Below are positions 16,236 through 26,579 of a DNA stretch of 64,000 bases, one piece after another (within the stretch, counting starts at the first letter, position 1; the number at the start of each line of letters is the position of its first letter). The position numbers were made by a program, and so were the translations under genes. The notes beneath the pieces are model-generated. The model had not been told where the DNA came from. It was given only the letters and a program-made list of their open reading frames with translations, and ran no database searches. This stretch comes from Pyrococcus furiosus DSM 3638 (GTDB lineage Archaea > Methanobacteriota_B > Thermococci > Thermococcales > Thermococcaceae). The stretch covers positions 1 to 64,000 of the forward strand of contig NC_003413.1 of the NCBI RefSeq assembly GCF_000007305.1, written 5' to 3'.

Positions 16236-17498
16236 ATGAACGAAGGTGAACATCAAATAAAGCTTGACGAGCTATTCGAAAAGTTGCTCCGAGCTAGGAA
16301 GATATTCAAAAACAAAGATGTCCTTAGGCATAGCTATACTCCCAAGGATCTACCTCACAGACATGAGCAAATAGAAACTCTCGCCCAAATTTTAGTACCA
16401 GTTCTCAGAGGAGAAACTCCATCAAACATATTCGTTTATGGGAAGACTGGAACTGGAAAGACTGTAACTGTAAAATTTGTAACTGAAGAGCTGAAAAGAA
16501 TATCTGAAAAATACAACATTCCAGTTGATGTGATCTACATTAATTGTGAGATTGTCGATACTCACTATAGAGTTCTTGCTAACATAGTTAACTACTTCAA
16601 AGATGAGACTGGGATTGAAGTTCCAATGGTAGGTTGGCCTACCGATGAAGTTTACGCAAAGCTTAAGCAGGTTATAGATATGAAGGAGAGGTTTGTGATA
16701 ATTGTGTTGGATGAAATTGACAAGTTGGTAAAGAAGAGTGGTGATGAGGTTCTCTATTCATTAACAAGAATAAATACTGAACTTAAAAGGGCTAAAGTGA
16801 GTGTAATTGGTATATCAAACGACCTTAAATTTAAAGAGTATCTAGATCCAAGAGTTCTCTCAAGTTTGAGTGAGGAAGAGGTGGTATTCCCACCCTATGA
16901 TGCAAATCAGCTTAGGGATATACTGACCCAAAGAGCTGAAGAGGCCTTTTATCCTGGGGTTTTAGACGAAGGTGTGATTCCCCTCTGTGCAGCATTAGCT
17001 GCTAGAGAGCATGGAGATGCAAGAAAGGCACTTGACCTTCTAAGAGTTGCAGGGGAAATAGCGGAAAGAGAAGGGGCAAGTAAAGTAACTGAAAAGCATG
17101 TTTGGAAAGCCCAGGAAAAGATTGAACAGGACATGATGGAGGAGGTAATAAAAACTCTACCCCTTCAGTCAAAAGTTCTCCTCTATGCCATAGTTCTTTT
17201 GGACGAAAACGGCGATTTACCAGCAAATACTGGGGATGTTTACGCTGTTTATAGGGAATTGTGCGAGTACATTGACTTGGAACCTCTCACCCAAAGAAGG
17301 ATAAGTGATCTAATTAATGAGCTTGACATGCTTGGAATAATAAATGCAAAAGTTGTTAGTAAGGGGAGATATGGGAGGACAAAGGAAATAAGGCTTAACG
17401 TTACCTCATATAAGATAAGAAATGTGCTGAGATATGATTACTCTATTCAGCCCCTCCTCACAATTTCCCTTAAGAGTGAGCAGAGGAGGTTGATCTAA
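16236..17498 (+). CDS. cdc6: Orc1/Cdc6 replication initiator
   Basis: A 420-residue AAA+ initiator. Walker A is GKTGTGKTVTVKF (about 68), Walker B is IIVLDEIDKL (about 155), sensor 1 lies in VIGISND (about 188), and a C-terminal winged helix (about 330-410, DLPANTGDVYAVYRELCEY...RRISDLINELDMLGI) binds ORB DNA. It loads MCM at the adjacent origin. The ATG follows GGAGGGTCATCA, and a mini-ORB (TTCCAATGGAGG) covers this ribosome site. Its TAA shares one base with the DP1 ATG, so initiator and replicase are cotranscribed. Confidence 0.97.
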   Translation: MNEGEHQIKLDELFEKLLRARKIFKNKDVLRHSYTPKDLPHRHEQIETLAQILVPVLRGETPSNIFVYGKTGTGKTVTVKFVTEELKRISEKYNIPVDVIYINCEIVDTHYRVLANIVNYFKDETGIEVPMVGWPTDEVYAKLKQVIDMKERFVIIVLDEIDKLVKKSGDEVLYSLTRINTELKRAKVSVIGISNDLKFKEYLDPRVLSSLSEEEVVFPPYDANQLRDILTQRAEEAFYPGVLDEGVIPLCAALAAREHGDARKALDLLRVAGEIAEREGASKVTEKHVWKAQEKIEQDMMEEVIKTLPLQSKVLLYAIVLLDENGDLPANTGDVYAVYRELCEYIDLEPLTQRRISDLINELDMLGIINAKVVSKGRYGRTKEIRLNVTSYKIRNVLRYDYSIQPLLTISLKSEQRRLI

Positions 17499-19339
17499 TG
17501 GATGAATTTGTAAAATCACTTCTAAAAGCTAACTATCTAATAACTCCCTCTGCCTACTATCTCTTGAGAGAATACTATGAAAAAGGTGAATTCTCAATTG
17601 TGGAGCTGGTAAAATTTGCAAGATCAAGAGAGAGCTACATAATTACTGATGCTTTAGCAACAGAATTCCTTAAAGTTAAAGGCCTTGAACCAATTCTTCC
17701 AGTGGAAACAAAGGGGGGTTTTGTTTCCACTGGAGAGTCCCAAAAAGAGCAGTCTTATGAAGAGTCTTTTGGGACTAAAGAAGAAATTTCCCAGGAGATT
17801 AAAGAAGGAGAGAGTTTTATTTCCACTGGAAGTGAACCACTTGAAGAGGAGCTCAATAGCATTGGAATTGAGGAAATTGGGGCAAATGAAGAGTTAGTTT
17901 CTAATGGAAATGACAATGGTGGAGAGGCAATTGTCTTTGACAAATATGGCTATCCAATGGTATATGCTCCAGAAGAAATAGAGGTTGAGGAGAAGGAGTA
18001 CTCGAAGTATGAAGATCTGACAATACCCATGAACCCCGACTTCAATTATGTGGAAATAAAGGAAGATTATGATGTTGTCTTCGATGTTAGGAATGTAAAG
18101 CTGAAGCCTCCTAAGGTAAAGAACGGTAATGGGAAGGAAGGTGAAATAATTGTTGAAGCTTATGCTTCTCTCTTCAGGAGTAGGTTGAAGAAGTTAAGGA
18201 AAATACTAAGGGAAAATCCTGAATTGGACAATGTTGTTGATATTGGGAAGCTGAAGTATGTGAAGGAAGATGAAACCGTGACAATAATAGGGCTTGTCAA
18301 TTCCAAGAGGGAAGTGAATAAAGGATTGATATTTGAAATAGAAGATCTCACAGGAAAGGTTAAAGTTTTCTTGCCGAAAGATTCGGAAGATTATAGGGAG
18401 GCATTTAAGGTTCTTCCAGATGCCGTCGTCGCTTTTAAGGGGGTGTATTCAAAGAGGGGAATTTTGTACGCCAACAAGTTTTACCTTCCAGACGTTCCCC
18501 TCTATAGGAGACAAAAGCCTCCACTGGAAGAGAAAGTTTATGCTATTCTCATAAGTGATATACACGTCGGAAGTAAAGAGTTCTGCGAAAATGCCTTCAT
18601 AAAGTTCTTAGAGTGGCTCAATGGAAACGTTGAAACTAAGGAAGAGGAAGAAATCGTGAGTAGGGTTAAGTATCTAATCATTGCAGGAGATGTTGTTGAT
18701 GGTGTTGGCGTTTATCCGGGCCAGTATGCCGACTTGACGATTCCAGATATATTCGACCAGTATGAGGCCCTCGCAAACCTTCTCTCTCACGTTCCTAAGC
18801 ACATAACAATGTTCATTGCCCCAGGAAACCACGATGCTGCTAGGCAAGCTATTCCCCAACCAGAATTCTACAAAGAGTATGCAAAACCTATATACAAGCT
18901 CAAGAACGCCGTGATAATAAGCAATCCTGCTGTAATAAGACTACATGGTAGGGACTTTCTGATAGCTCATGGTAGGGGGATAGAGGATGTCGTTGGAAGT
19001 GTTCCTGGGTTGACCCATCACAAGCCCGGCCTCCCAATGGTTGAACTATTGAAGATGAGGCATGTAGCTCCAATGTTTGGAGGAAAGGTTCCAATAGCTC
19101 CTGATCCAGAAGATTTGCTTGTTATAGAAGAAGTTCCTGATGTAGTTCACATGGGTCACGTTCACGTTTACGATGCGGTAGTTTATAGGGGAGTTCAGCT
19201 GGTTAACTCCGCCACCTGGCAGGCTCAGACCGAGTTCCAGAAGATGGTGAACATAGTTCCAACGCCTGCAAAGGTTCCCGTTGTTGATATTGATACTGCA
19301 AAAGTTGTCAAGGTTTTGGACTTTAGTGGGTGGTGCTGA
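17498..19339 (+). CDS. polB: DNA polymerase D small subunit DP1 (3'-5' exonuclease)
   Basis: A 613-residue DP1. The N-terminal helical domain (1-70) is followed by a low-conservation acidic linker (about 75-200), an OB fold (about 245-330) and a calcineurin-like phosphoesterase domain. Metal-site motifs are all present: ISDIHVGSKEF (about 350), GDVVDGVG (about 395), GNHDAAR (about 445), AHGRGIED (about 490) and GHVHVYD (about 560). So Mre11-like proofreading should be active. The linker-coding DNA contains several ORB-like elements (listed separately). Its TGA overlaps the DP2 ATG (19339). Confidence 0.97.
   Translation: MDEFVKSLLKANYLITPSAYYLLREYYEKGEFSIVELVKFARSRESYIITDALATEFLKVKGLEPILPVETKGGFVSTGESQKEQSYEESFGTKEEISQEIKEGESFISTGSEPLEEELNSIGIEEIGANEELVSNGNDNGGEAIVFDKYGYPMVYAPEEIEVEEKEYSKYEDLTIPMNPDFNYVEIKEDYDVVFDVRNVKLKPPKVKNGNGKEGEIIVEAYASLFRSRLKKLRKILRENPELDNVVDIGKLKYVKEDETVTIIGLVNSKREVNKGLIFEIEDLTGKVKVFLPKDSEDYREAFKVLPDAVVAFKGVYSKRGILYANKFYLPDVPLYRRQKPPLEEKVYAILISDIHVGSKEFCENAFIKFLEWLNGNVETKEEEEIVSRVKYLIIAGDVVDGVGVYPGQYADLTIPDIFDQYEALANLLSHVPKHITMFIAPGNHDAARQAIPQPEFYKEYAKPIYKLKNAVIISNPAVIRLHGRDFLIAHGRGIEDVVGSVPGLTHHKPGLPMVELLKMRHVAPMFGGKVPIAPDPEDLLVIEEVPDVVHMGHVHVYDAVVYRGVQLVNSATWQAQTEFQKMVNIVPTPAKVPVVDIDTAKVVKVLDFSGWC
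17697..17832. promoter_or_regulatory. ORB-like elements inside the DP1 coding sequence
   Basis: TCCAGTGGAAACAAA (17698-17712) is followed by six G and then its exact inverted copy TTTGTTTCCACTGGA (17720-17734), a 15-bp perfect inverted repeat. The first half with its G-run has the full ORB layout. A third copy, GAGTTTTATTTCCACTGGAA, at 17813-17832 closely matches the origin ORB. Further weaker cores occur at about 17899 and 18519. They lie in codons for a poorly conserved linker. Confidence 0.68.
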
Positions 19340-22300
19340 TGGAGCTTCCAAAGGAAATTGAGGAGTATTTTGAGATGCTTCAAAGGGAAATTGACAAAGC
19401 TTACGAGATTGCTAAGAAGGCTAGGAGTCAGGGTAAAGACCCCTCAACCGATGTTGAGATTCCCCAGGCTACAGACATGGCTGGAAGAGTTGAGAGCTTA
19501 GTTGGCCCTCCCGGAGTTGCTCAGAGAATTAGGGAGCTTTTAAAAGAGTATGATAAGGAAATTGTTGCTTTAAAGATAGTTGATGAGATAATTGAGGGCA
19601 AATTTGGTGATTTTGGAAGTAAAGAGAAGTACGCTGAACAGGCTGTAAGGACAGCCTTGGCAATATTAACTGAGGGTATTGTTTCTGCTCCACTTGAGGG
19701 TATAGCTGATGTTAAAATCAAGCGAAACACCTGGGCTGATAACTCTGAATACCTCGCCCTTTACTATGCTGGGCCAATTAGGAGTTCTGGTGGAACTGCT
19801 CAAGCTCTCAGTGTACTTGTTGGTGATTACGTTAGGCGAAAGCTTGGCCTTGATAGGTTTAAGCCAAGTGGGAAGCATATAGAGAGAATGGTTGAGGAAG
19901 TTGACCTCTATCATAGAGCTGTTTCAAGGCTTCAATATCATCCCTCACCTGATGAAGTGAGATTAGCAATGAGGAATATTCCCATAGAAATCACTGGTGA
20001 AGCCACTGACGATGTGGAGGTTTCCCATAGAGATGTAGAGGGAGTTGAGACAAATCAGCTGAGAGGAGGAGCGATCCTAGTTTTGGCGGAGGGTGTTCTC
20101 CAGAAGGCTAAAAAGCTCGTGAAATACATTGACAAGATGGGGATTGATGGATGGGAGTGGCTTAAAGAGTTTGTAGAGGCTAAAGAAAAAGGTGAAGAAA
20201 TCGAAGAGAGTGAAAGTAAAGCCGAGGAGTCAAAAGTTGAAACAAGGGTGGAGGTAGAGAAGGGATTCTACTACAAGCTCTATGAGAAATTTAGGGCTGA
20301 GATTGCCCCAAGCGAAAAGTATGCAAAGGAAATAATTGGTGGGAGGCCGTTATTCGCTGGACCCTCGGAAAATGGGGGATTTAGGCTTAGATATGGTAGA
20401 AGTAGGGTGAGTGGATTTGCAACATGGAGCATAAATCCAGCAACAATGGTTTTGGTTGACGAGTTCTTGGCCATTGGAACTCAAATGAAAACCGAGAGGC
20501 CTGGGAAAGGTGCAGTAGTGACTCCAGCAACAACCGCTGAAGGGCCGATTGTTAAGCTAAAGGATGGGAGTGTTGTTAGGGTTGATGATTACAACTTGGC
20601 CCTCAAAATAAGGGATGAAGTCGAAGAGATACTTTATTTGGGAGATGCAATCATAGCCTTTGGAGACTTTGTGGAGAACAATCAAACTCTCCTTCCTGCA
20701 AACTATGTAGAGGAGTGGTGGATCCAAGAGTTCGTAAAGGCCGTTAATGAGGCATATGAAGTTGAGCTTAGACCCTTTGAGGAAAATCCCAGGGAGAGCG
20801 TTGAGGAAGCAGCAGAGTACCTTGAAGTTGACCCAGAATTCTTGGCTAAGATGCTTTACGATCCTCTAAGGGTTAAGCCTCCCGTGGAGCTAGCCATACA
20901 CTTCTCGGAAATCCTGGAAATTCCTCTCCACCCATACTACACCCTTTATTGGAATACTGTAAATCCTAAAGATGTTGAAAGACTTTGGGGAGTATTAAAA
21001 GACAAGGCCACCATAGAATGGGGCACTTTCAGAGGTATAAAGTTTGCAAAGAAAATTGAAATTAGCCTGGACGACCTGGGAAGTCTTAAGAGAACCCTAG
21101 AGCTCCTGGGACTTCCTCATACGGTAAGAGAAGGGATTGTAGTGGTTGATTATCCGTGGAGTGCAGCTCTTCTCACTCCATTGGGCAATCTTGAATGGGA
21201 GTTTAAGGCCAAGCCCTTCTACACTGTAATAGACATCATTAACGAGAACAATCAGATAAAGCTCAGGGACAGGGGAATAAGCTGGATAGGGGCAAGAATG
21301 GGAAGGCCAGAGAAGGCAAAAGAAAGAAAAATGAAGCCACCTGTTCAAGTCCTCTTCCCAATTGGCTTGGCAGGGGGTTCTAGCAGAGATATAAAGAAGG
21401 CTGCTGAAGAGGGAAAAATAGCTGAAGTTGAGATTGCTTTCTTCAAGTGTCCGAAGTGTGGCCATGTAGGGCCTGAAACTCTCTGTCCCGAGTGTGGGAT
21501 TAGGAAAGAGTTGATATGGACATGTCCCAAGTGTGGGGCTGAATACACCAATTCCCAGGCTGAGGGGTACTCGTATTCATGTCCAAAGTGCAATGTGAAG
21601 CTAAAGCCATTCACAAAGAGGAAGATAAAGCCCTCAGAGCTCTTAAACAGGGCCATGGAAAACGTGAAGGTTTATGGAGTTGACAAGCTTAAGGGCGTAA
21701 TGGGAATGACTTCTGGCTGGAAGATTGCAGAGCCGCTGGAGAAAGGTCTTTTGAGAGCAAAAAATGAAGTTTACGTCTTTAAGGATGGAACCATAAGATT
21801 TGATGCCACAGATGCTCCAATAACTCACTTTAGGCCTAGGGAGATAGGAGTTTCAGTGGAAAAGCTGAGAGAGCTTGGCTACACCCATGACTTCGAAGGG
21901 AAACCTCTGGTGAGTGAAGACCAGATAGTTGAGCTTAAGCCCCAAGATGTAATCCTCTCAAAGGAGGCTGGCAAGTACCTCTTAAGAGTGGCCAGGTTTG
22001 TTGATGATCTTCTTGAGAAGTTCTACGGACTTCCCAGGTTCTACAACGCCGAAAAAATGGAGGATTTAATTGGTCACCTAGTGATAGGATTGGCCCCTCA
22101 CACTTCAGCCGGAATCGTGGGGAGGATAATAGGCTTTGTAGATGCTCTGGTTGGCTACGCTCACCCCTACTTCCATGCGGCCAAGAGAAGGAACTGTGAT
22201 GGAGATGAGGATAGTGTAATGCTACTCCTTGATGCCCTATTGAACTTCTCCAGATACTACCTCCCCGAAAAAAGAGGAGGAAAAATGGACGCTCCTCTTG

Positions 22301-23130
22301 TCATAACCACGAGGCTTGATCCAAGAGAGGTGGACAGTGAAGTGCACAACATGGATGTCGTTAGATACTATCCATTAGAGTTCTATGAAGCAACTTACGA
22401 GCTTAAATCACCAAAGGAACTTGTGGGAGTTATAGAGAGAGTTGAAGATAGATTAGGAAAGCCTGAAATGTATTACGGAATAAAGTTCACCCACGATACC
22501 GACGACATAGCTCTAGGACCAAAGATGAGCCTCTACAAGCAGTTGGGAGATATGGAGGAGAAAGTGAAGAGGCAATTGACATTGGCAGAGAGAATTAGAG
22601 CTGTGGATCAACACTATGTTGCTGAAACAATCCTCAACTCCCACTTAATTCCCGACTTGAGGGGTAACCTAAGGAGCTTTACTAGACAAGAATTTCGCTG
22701 TGTGAAGTGTAACACAAAGTACAGAAGGCCGCCCTTGGATGGAAAATGCCCAGTCTGTGGAGGAAAGATAGTGCTGACAGTTAGCAAAGGAGCCATTGAA
22801 AAGTACTTGGGGACTGCCAAGATGCTCGTAGCTAACTACAACGTAAAGCCATATACAAGGCAGAGAATATGCTTGACGGAGAAGGATATTGATTCACTCT
22901 TTGAGTACTTATTCCCAGAAGCCCAGTTAACGCTCATTGTAGATCCAAACGACATCTGTATGAAAATGATCAAGGAAAGAACGGGGGAAACAGTTCAAGG
23001 AGGCCTGCTTGAGAACTTTAATTCCTCTGGAAATAATGGGAAGAAAATAGAGAAGAAGGAGAAAAAGGCAAAGGAAAAGCCTAAAAAGAAGAAAGTTATA
23101 AGCTTGGACGACTTCTTCTCCAAACGCTGA
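19339..23130 (+). CDS. polC: DNA polymerase D large subunit DP2, catalytic
   Basis: A 1263-residue PolD catalytic subunit, family D, with the double-psi-beta-barrel active site. The catalytic aspartates lie in NCDGDEDSVMLLLDALLNF (about 954), here uninterrupted; several Pyrococcus species carry an intein in this gene, and none is present. Zinc modules are visible: CPKCGHVGPETLCPECG (about 700), CPKCGAEYT...CPKC (about 722-750) and CVKCNTKY...CPVCG (about 1120). The C terminus ends KKKVISLDDFFSKR, a PCNA-interacting-like tail. The ATG at 19339 overlaps the DP1 stop; a frame opening at 19330 adds only ribosome-site codons. Confidence 0.97.
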   Translation: MELPKEIEEYFEMLQREIDKAYEIAKKARSQGKDPSTDVEIPQATDMAGRVESLVGPPGVAQRIRELLKEYDKEIVALKIVDEIIEGKFGDFGSKEKYAEQAVRTALAILTEGIVSAPLEGIADVKIKRNTWADNSEYLALYYAGPIRSSGGTAQALSVLVGDYVRRKLGLDRFKPSGKHIERMVEEVDLYHRAVSRLQYHPSPDEVRLAMRNIPIEITGEATDDVEVSHRDVEGVETNQLRGGAILVLAEGVLQKAKKLVKYIDKMGIDGWEWLKEFVEAKEKGEEIEESESKAEESKVETRVEVEKGFYYKLYEKFRAEIAPSEKYAKEIIGGRPLFAGPSENGGFRLRYGRSRVSGFATWSINPATMVLVDEFLAIGTQMKTERPGKGAVVTPATTAEGPIVKLKDGSVVRVDDYNLALKIRDEVEEILYLGDAIIAFGDFVENNQTLLPANYVEEWWIQEFVKAVNEAYEVELRPFEENPRESVEEAAEYLEVDPEFLAKMLYDPLRVKPPVELAIHFSEILEIPLHPYYTLYWNTVNPKDVERLWGVLKDKATIEWGTFRGIKFAKKIEISLDDLGSLKRTLELLGLPHTVREGIVVVDYPWSAALLTPLGNLEWEFKAKPFYTVIDIINENNQIKLRDRGISWIGARMGRPEKAKERKMKPPVQVLFPIGLAGGSSRDIKKAAEEGKIAEVEIAFFKCPKCGHVGPETLCPECGIRKELIWTCPKCGAEYTNSQAEGYSYSCPKCNVKLKPFTKRKIKPSELLNRAMENVKVYGVDKLKGVMGMTSGWKIAEPLEKGLLRAKNEVYVFKDGTIRFDATDAPITHFRPREIGVSVEKLRELGYTHDFEGKPLVSEDQIVELKPQDVILSKEAGKYLLRVARFVDDLLEKFYGLPRFYNAEKMEDLIGHLVIGLAPHTSAGIVGRIIGFVDALVGYAHPYFHAAKRRNCDGDEDSVMLLLDALLNFSRYYLPEKRGGKMDAPLVITTRLDPREVDSEVHNMDVVRYYPLEFYEATYELKSPKELVGVIERVEDRLGKPEMYYGIKFTHDTDDIALGPKMSLYKQLGDMEEKVKRQLTLAERIRAVDQHYVAETILNSHLIPDLRGNLRSFTRQEFRCVKCNTKYRRPPLDGKCPVCGGKIVLTVSKGAIEKYLGTAKMLVANYNVKPYTRQRICLTEKDIDSLFEYLFPEAQLTLIVDPNDICMKMIKERTGETVQGGLLENFNSSGNNGKKIEKKEKKAKEKPKKKKVISLDDFFSKR

Positions 23131-23181
23131 CCACAACTTTTAAGTTCTTTCTTGAGAATAAATTCCCAGGTGGCTTAGAGA

Positions 23182-23814
23182 ATGAAGATTGTGTGGTGTG
23201 GTCATGCCTGCTTCTTGGTGGAGGATAGGGGGACTAAGATACTAATCGATCCATACCCAGACGTTGATGAAGACAGAATAGGCAAGGTCGATTACATTCT
23301 AGTTACCCACGAGCACATGGATCACTACGGTAAGACCCCACTAATAGCAAAGCTCAGTGATGCCGAGGTTATAGGGCCGAAAACAGTTTATCTCATGGCA
23401 ATAAGTGATGGGCTAACAAAGGTCAGAGAGATAGAGGTGGGACAGGAAATCGAGCTGGGAGATATTAGGGTTAGGGCATTTTTCACAGAGCATCCAACAA
23501 GCCAGTATCCCCTGGGATATCTAATTGAAGGAAGCAAAAGAGTGGCTCACTTGGGAGATACATACTACAGTCCAGCTTTTACAGAGTTGAGGGGAAAGGT
23601 TGATGTTCTTTTGGTTCCAATAGGTGGGAAGTCCACCGCTAGTGTAAGGGAGGCTGCGGATATAGTGGAGATGATAAGGCCCAGGATAGCAGTTCCAATG
23701 CACTATGGAACGTACAGCGAGGCCGATCCTGAAGAGTTCAAGAAGGAGCTCCAAAAAAGGCGCATATGGGTTTTAGTAAAGGATCTTAAGCCCTATGAGG
23801 GTTTTGAAATCTGA
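23182..23814 (+). CDS. UPF0173 metal-dependent hydrolase (metallo-beta-lactamase fold)
   Basis: A 210-residue MBL-fold protein starting [14 protein letters not shown]. The metal motif reads [10 protein letters not shown] (about 42), followed by FFTEHPTS (about 97), [10 protein letters not shown] (about 118) and [12 protein letters not shown] (about 173). It belongs to the UPF0173/YtkL-like group; substrate unknown. It follows DP2 by 51 nt and its 3' end is 10 nt before the RadB start, so it probably belongs to the replication/repair operon. Confidence 0.9.
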   Translation: MKIVWCGHACFLVEDRGTKILIDPYPDVDEDRIGKVDYILVTHEHMDHYGKTPLIAKLSDAEVIGPKTVYLMAISDGLTKVREIEVGQEIELGDIRVRAFFTEHPTSQYPLGYLIEGSKRVAHLGDTYYSPAFTELRGKVDVLLVPIGGKSTASVREAADIVEMIRPRIAVPMHYGTYSEADPEEFKKELQKRRIWVLVKDLKPYEGFEI

Positions 23815-23824
23815 AGGTGTTTCA

Positions 23825-24502
23825 ATGCTAAATACTGAGCTCTTAACCACTGGAGTCAAGGGGTTAGATGAGCTTTTAGGTGGTGGAGTTGCTAAGGGAG
23901 TAATACTCCAAGTTTACGGGCCATTTGCCACCGGGAAGACAACTTTTGCAATGCAGGTTGGATTATTGAATGAGGGAAAAGTGGCTTATGTTGATACTGA
24001 GGGGGGATTCTCCCCCGAAAGGTTAGCTCAAATGGCAGAATCAAGGAACTTGGATGTGGAGAAAGCACTTGAAAAGTTCGTGATATTCGAACCTATGGAT
24101 TTAAACGAGCAAAGACAGGTAATTGCGAGGTTGAAAAATATCGTGAATGAAAAGTTTTCTTTAGTTGTGGTCGACTCCTTTACGGCCCATTATAGAGCGG
24201 AGGGGAGTAGAGAGTATGGAGAACTTTCCAAGCAACTCCAAGTTCTTCAGTGGATTGCCAGAAGAAAAAACGTTGCCGTTATAGTTGTCAATCAAGTTTA
24301 TTACGATTCAAACTCAGGAATTCTTAAACCAATAGCTGAGCACACCCTGGGGTACAAAACAAAGGACATCCTCCGCTTTGAAAGGCTTAGGGTTGGAGTG
24401 AGAATTGCAGTTCTGGAAAGGCATAGGTTTAGGCCAGAGGGTGGGATGGTATACTTCAAAATAACAGATAAAGGATTGGAGGATGTAAAAAACGAAGATT
24501 AG
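23825..24502 (+). CDS. radB: RadB recombinase
   Basis: A 225-residue RecA-core protein without the N-terminal HhH domain of RadA, the hallmark of RadB. Walker A is [13 protein letters not shown] (about 32); Walker B is LVVVDSF (about 104). RadB modulates strand exchange and Holliday-junction processing and interacts with PolD DP1 in Pyrococcus, which fits the gene order. The frame opens at 23795, but AAGGTG lies just before the ATG at 23825. It is convergent with FAU-1 and overlaps it by 4 nt. Confidence 0.94.
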
Positions 24503-25908
24503 AGCCTGTCGTAGACCTCCTGGGCAATCCTCAGCGTTGCCTTATAGAGCTTCTCACTAATAATTCCCTCCTCGTAGTGTTCCTTTAGCTTCTCCTTATC
24601 TATGATCTCCTTCTTTCCGTCTGGCCACCTCACTATGTCGACCTCTAGATCCACATATCTTGCCTTATCTGGATAGATCTCCACAGGGGTGTTGATGTTG
24701 TAGAACTCTCCCTTAAGGTTGCCATCTTTATCATAGTATCTGTGAACAAACCACCACTTTCCAGCCTCTATTTCAGTTATTGCGTAATCTCCACTCTCTA
24801 TTGGCACTTCCAGTCCATCATAGAACTTTCCTGGCCTTAGATATCTCTTTATTGTCACTTTTAAAGGATCCGTGGATACCTCTATTACTTCCCCTGGGCC
24901 AATCTTTATTATCTGCCCATCAGGTTTCACGTGGTTCAGCGTGAATATCCAACCAACCTTTGGTCCTTTACTGGTAATTATAGCTTCTAGAAATCCTTTA
25001 CTTATCTTCTGCCTCTGGGACGGGAGTTTTGCCAGAATCCCCTCTGCGACATCTACAGCTAATGTAAACTCTGGGTCGTAGGACTTGAACTGGTGGTGCC
25101 CTTCAATTGTGGGAACAACTTCATTCCTAATCTCATCAAGCTTTTTCTTGACTCCACCACCGAATTCAATCTCGTAAATTTCCCTCCCCTCTATTATCTC
25201 TGCTGGAGCTGAGAACTTCTCTGCCTCCTTCAGCTTATCTGCAATTTTTGAAAGCCTCACTAGTTCATCCCTTAACGTGTTCCAATCCTTGTAAGCGGCA
25301 GCAGTTCTCCAGAGAACACCCCACTCTCCAAGATCAACACTTAGTCCCAGGATTCTCAACCTTTCCCTTTCCTCGGGATCCTTTATCTTTCTGGAAATCT
25401 TCACGTGTCTCTGAACTCCTATGGGCTTTGGAATCAGCACTGCATAGTCACCCGGGATTGTTATTAAGGTGCTTAGGTGTGGGAGGACGTTGTGCTTCTT
25501 CACTTGAACAACAACTTCATCCCCTTCGGCAGCATCTGGAAGCTCCTCTATGAGAACCGTTCCAATAACATTCCCAATATCTACATAAACAAACCTGTCA
25601 TCTCTTTTCACCACAAGCCCCTTGTAAATTCCATGGAGCTTATAGGGGAGCTTTCTAAAAAAGACGTCAATAAACTCCTCCTCAAAGACCTTCTTCACCG
25701 CCTCCACTTTGGTTCCAACGATTGTCACACCGTGGTTTTTGTCGTAGATGTCGACGTCAAAGTCCTCATAGCTCTTCTCAATTCCAAACCTCTCAGCTAT
25801 CACGTCGCTTGGCTGTACTATCTTGAAACCCCTGTCCATTAGGAGCTTTGTTAGGGCCGTGCTATATATTCCCCTTATCCTCACCGCTATTTCTGATTCT
25901 GTAGACAC
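24499..25908 (-). CDS. fau-1: RNase E/G-type RNA-binding protein FAU-1
   Basis: About 469 residues matching FAU-1, the AU-rich RNA-binding protein first isolated from P. furiosus, later reported to have RNase E/G-like activity and a role in 5S rRNA maturation. An S1-like RNA-binding stretch ([28 protein letters not shown], about 90-117) precedes the catalytic-like domain; the C-terminal part is DUF402-like ([28 protein letters not shown]). The start is uncertain: GTG at 25917 opens the frame, but GGGGTGGTGA sits directly before the GTG at 25908. It overlaps the upstream gene by about 47 nt. Confidence 0.9.
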
Positions 25909-26569
25909 TTTCACCACCCCTATTCATCTTTTCCACGACTCCAATGAGCGTGAGTCCCTCTAGGATCTCTTCCAGTTCTTCTCTCTTGATACCAGTTTCT
26001 CTCTCCAAATGCCTTATTTCAACCCATCTAAGCCCAAGCTGATTAAGACTCCTTAAGGAGGTTTCCACCTTGAAAAGTGCCGATGGCTTATTGTAGAGTA
26101 TGCTTAAGAATTTTACCAAAACTCCAATTTTTTCACTTACTTCCTCGGCTTTCATTATCCTGTTAAGAATCGGTTCTGGGATTCCCCCCTCTTTTTGGAG
26201 AAGATCTGAAAATTCTGCATAGAGAAGGAGAGAACTGAGATTTTCTGTTACGAGGTAGTCATAGTTTCTGTTGAAGTTTGCAAGAGTTTTGATGTAAACA
26301 TCGGGATCTTCCATGTTCCTTATTATGTCTTCTATTATTCCCTTCATCCTGGATTCTAATCTAAGCATCTCCTTGACGAGATTTTCAAACTCTCTTCCGA
26401 TTTTTGGGCTCTCACTCAAGAGGTCAAAAAGAATCCTAATTTTCTTGTTTTCAATTTCATAAGCTGATCTGCAGATGTCTTTTATGTCCTTTTCGAGAAG
26501 AAGTCGGGGGATTAAATCTTCAAAGTCCCTATGGAGACTTTGGAGTTCTTTGACCTTCTCAGATAGCAT
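25862..26569 (-). CDS. Hypothetical helical protein with C-terminal winged-helix-like region
   Basis: About 235 residues, mostly charged amphipathic helices ([20 protein letters not shown]...), with a C-terminal segment ([38 protein letters not shown]) that reads like a winged helix. No named family is recognised. GGGGAT lies before the ATG at 26569; the frame opens further back at 26638. It overlaps the FAU-1 start by about 47 nt, so the two are translated from one message and may act together in RNA metabolism, which is inference from context. Its promoter side abuts the CRISPR leader, which runs the other way. Confidence 0.75.
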
Positions 26570-26579
26570 TTTATATCCC

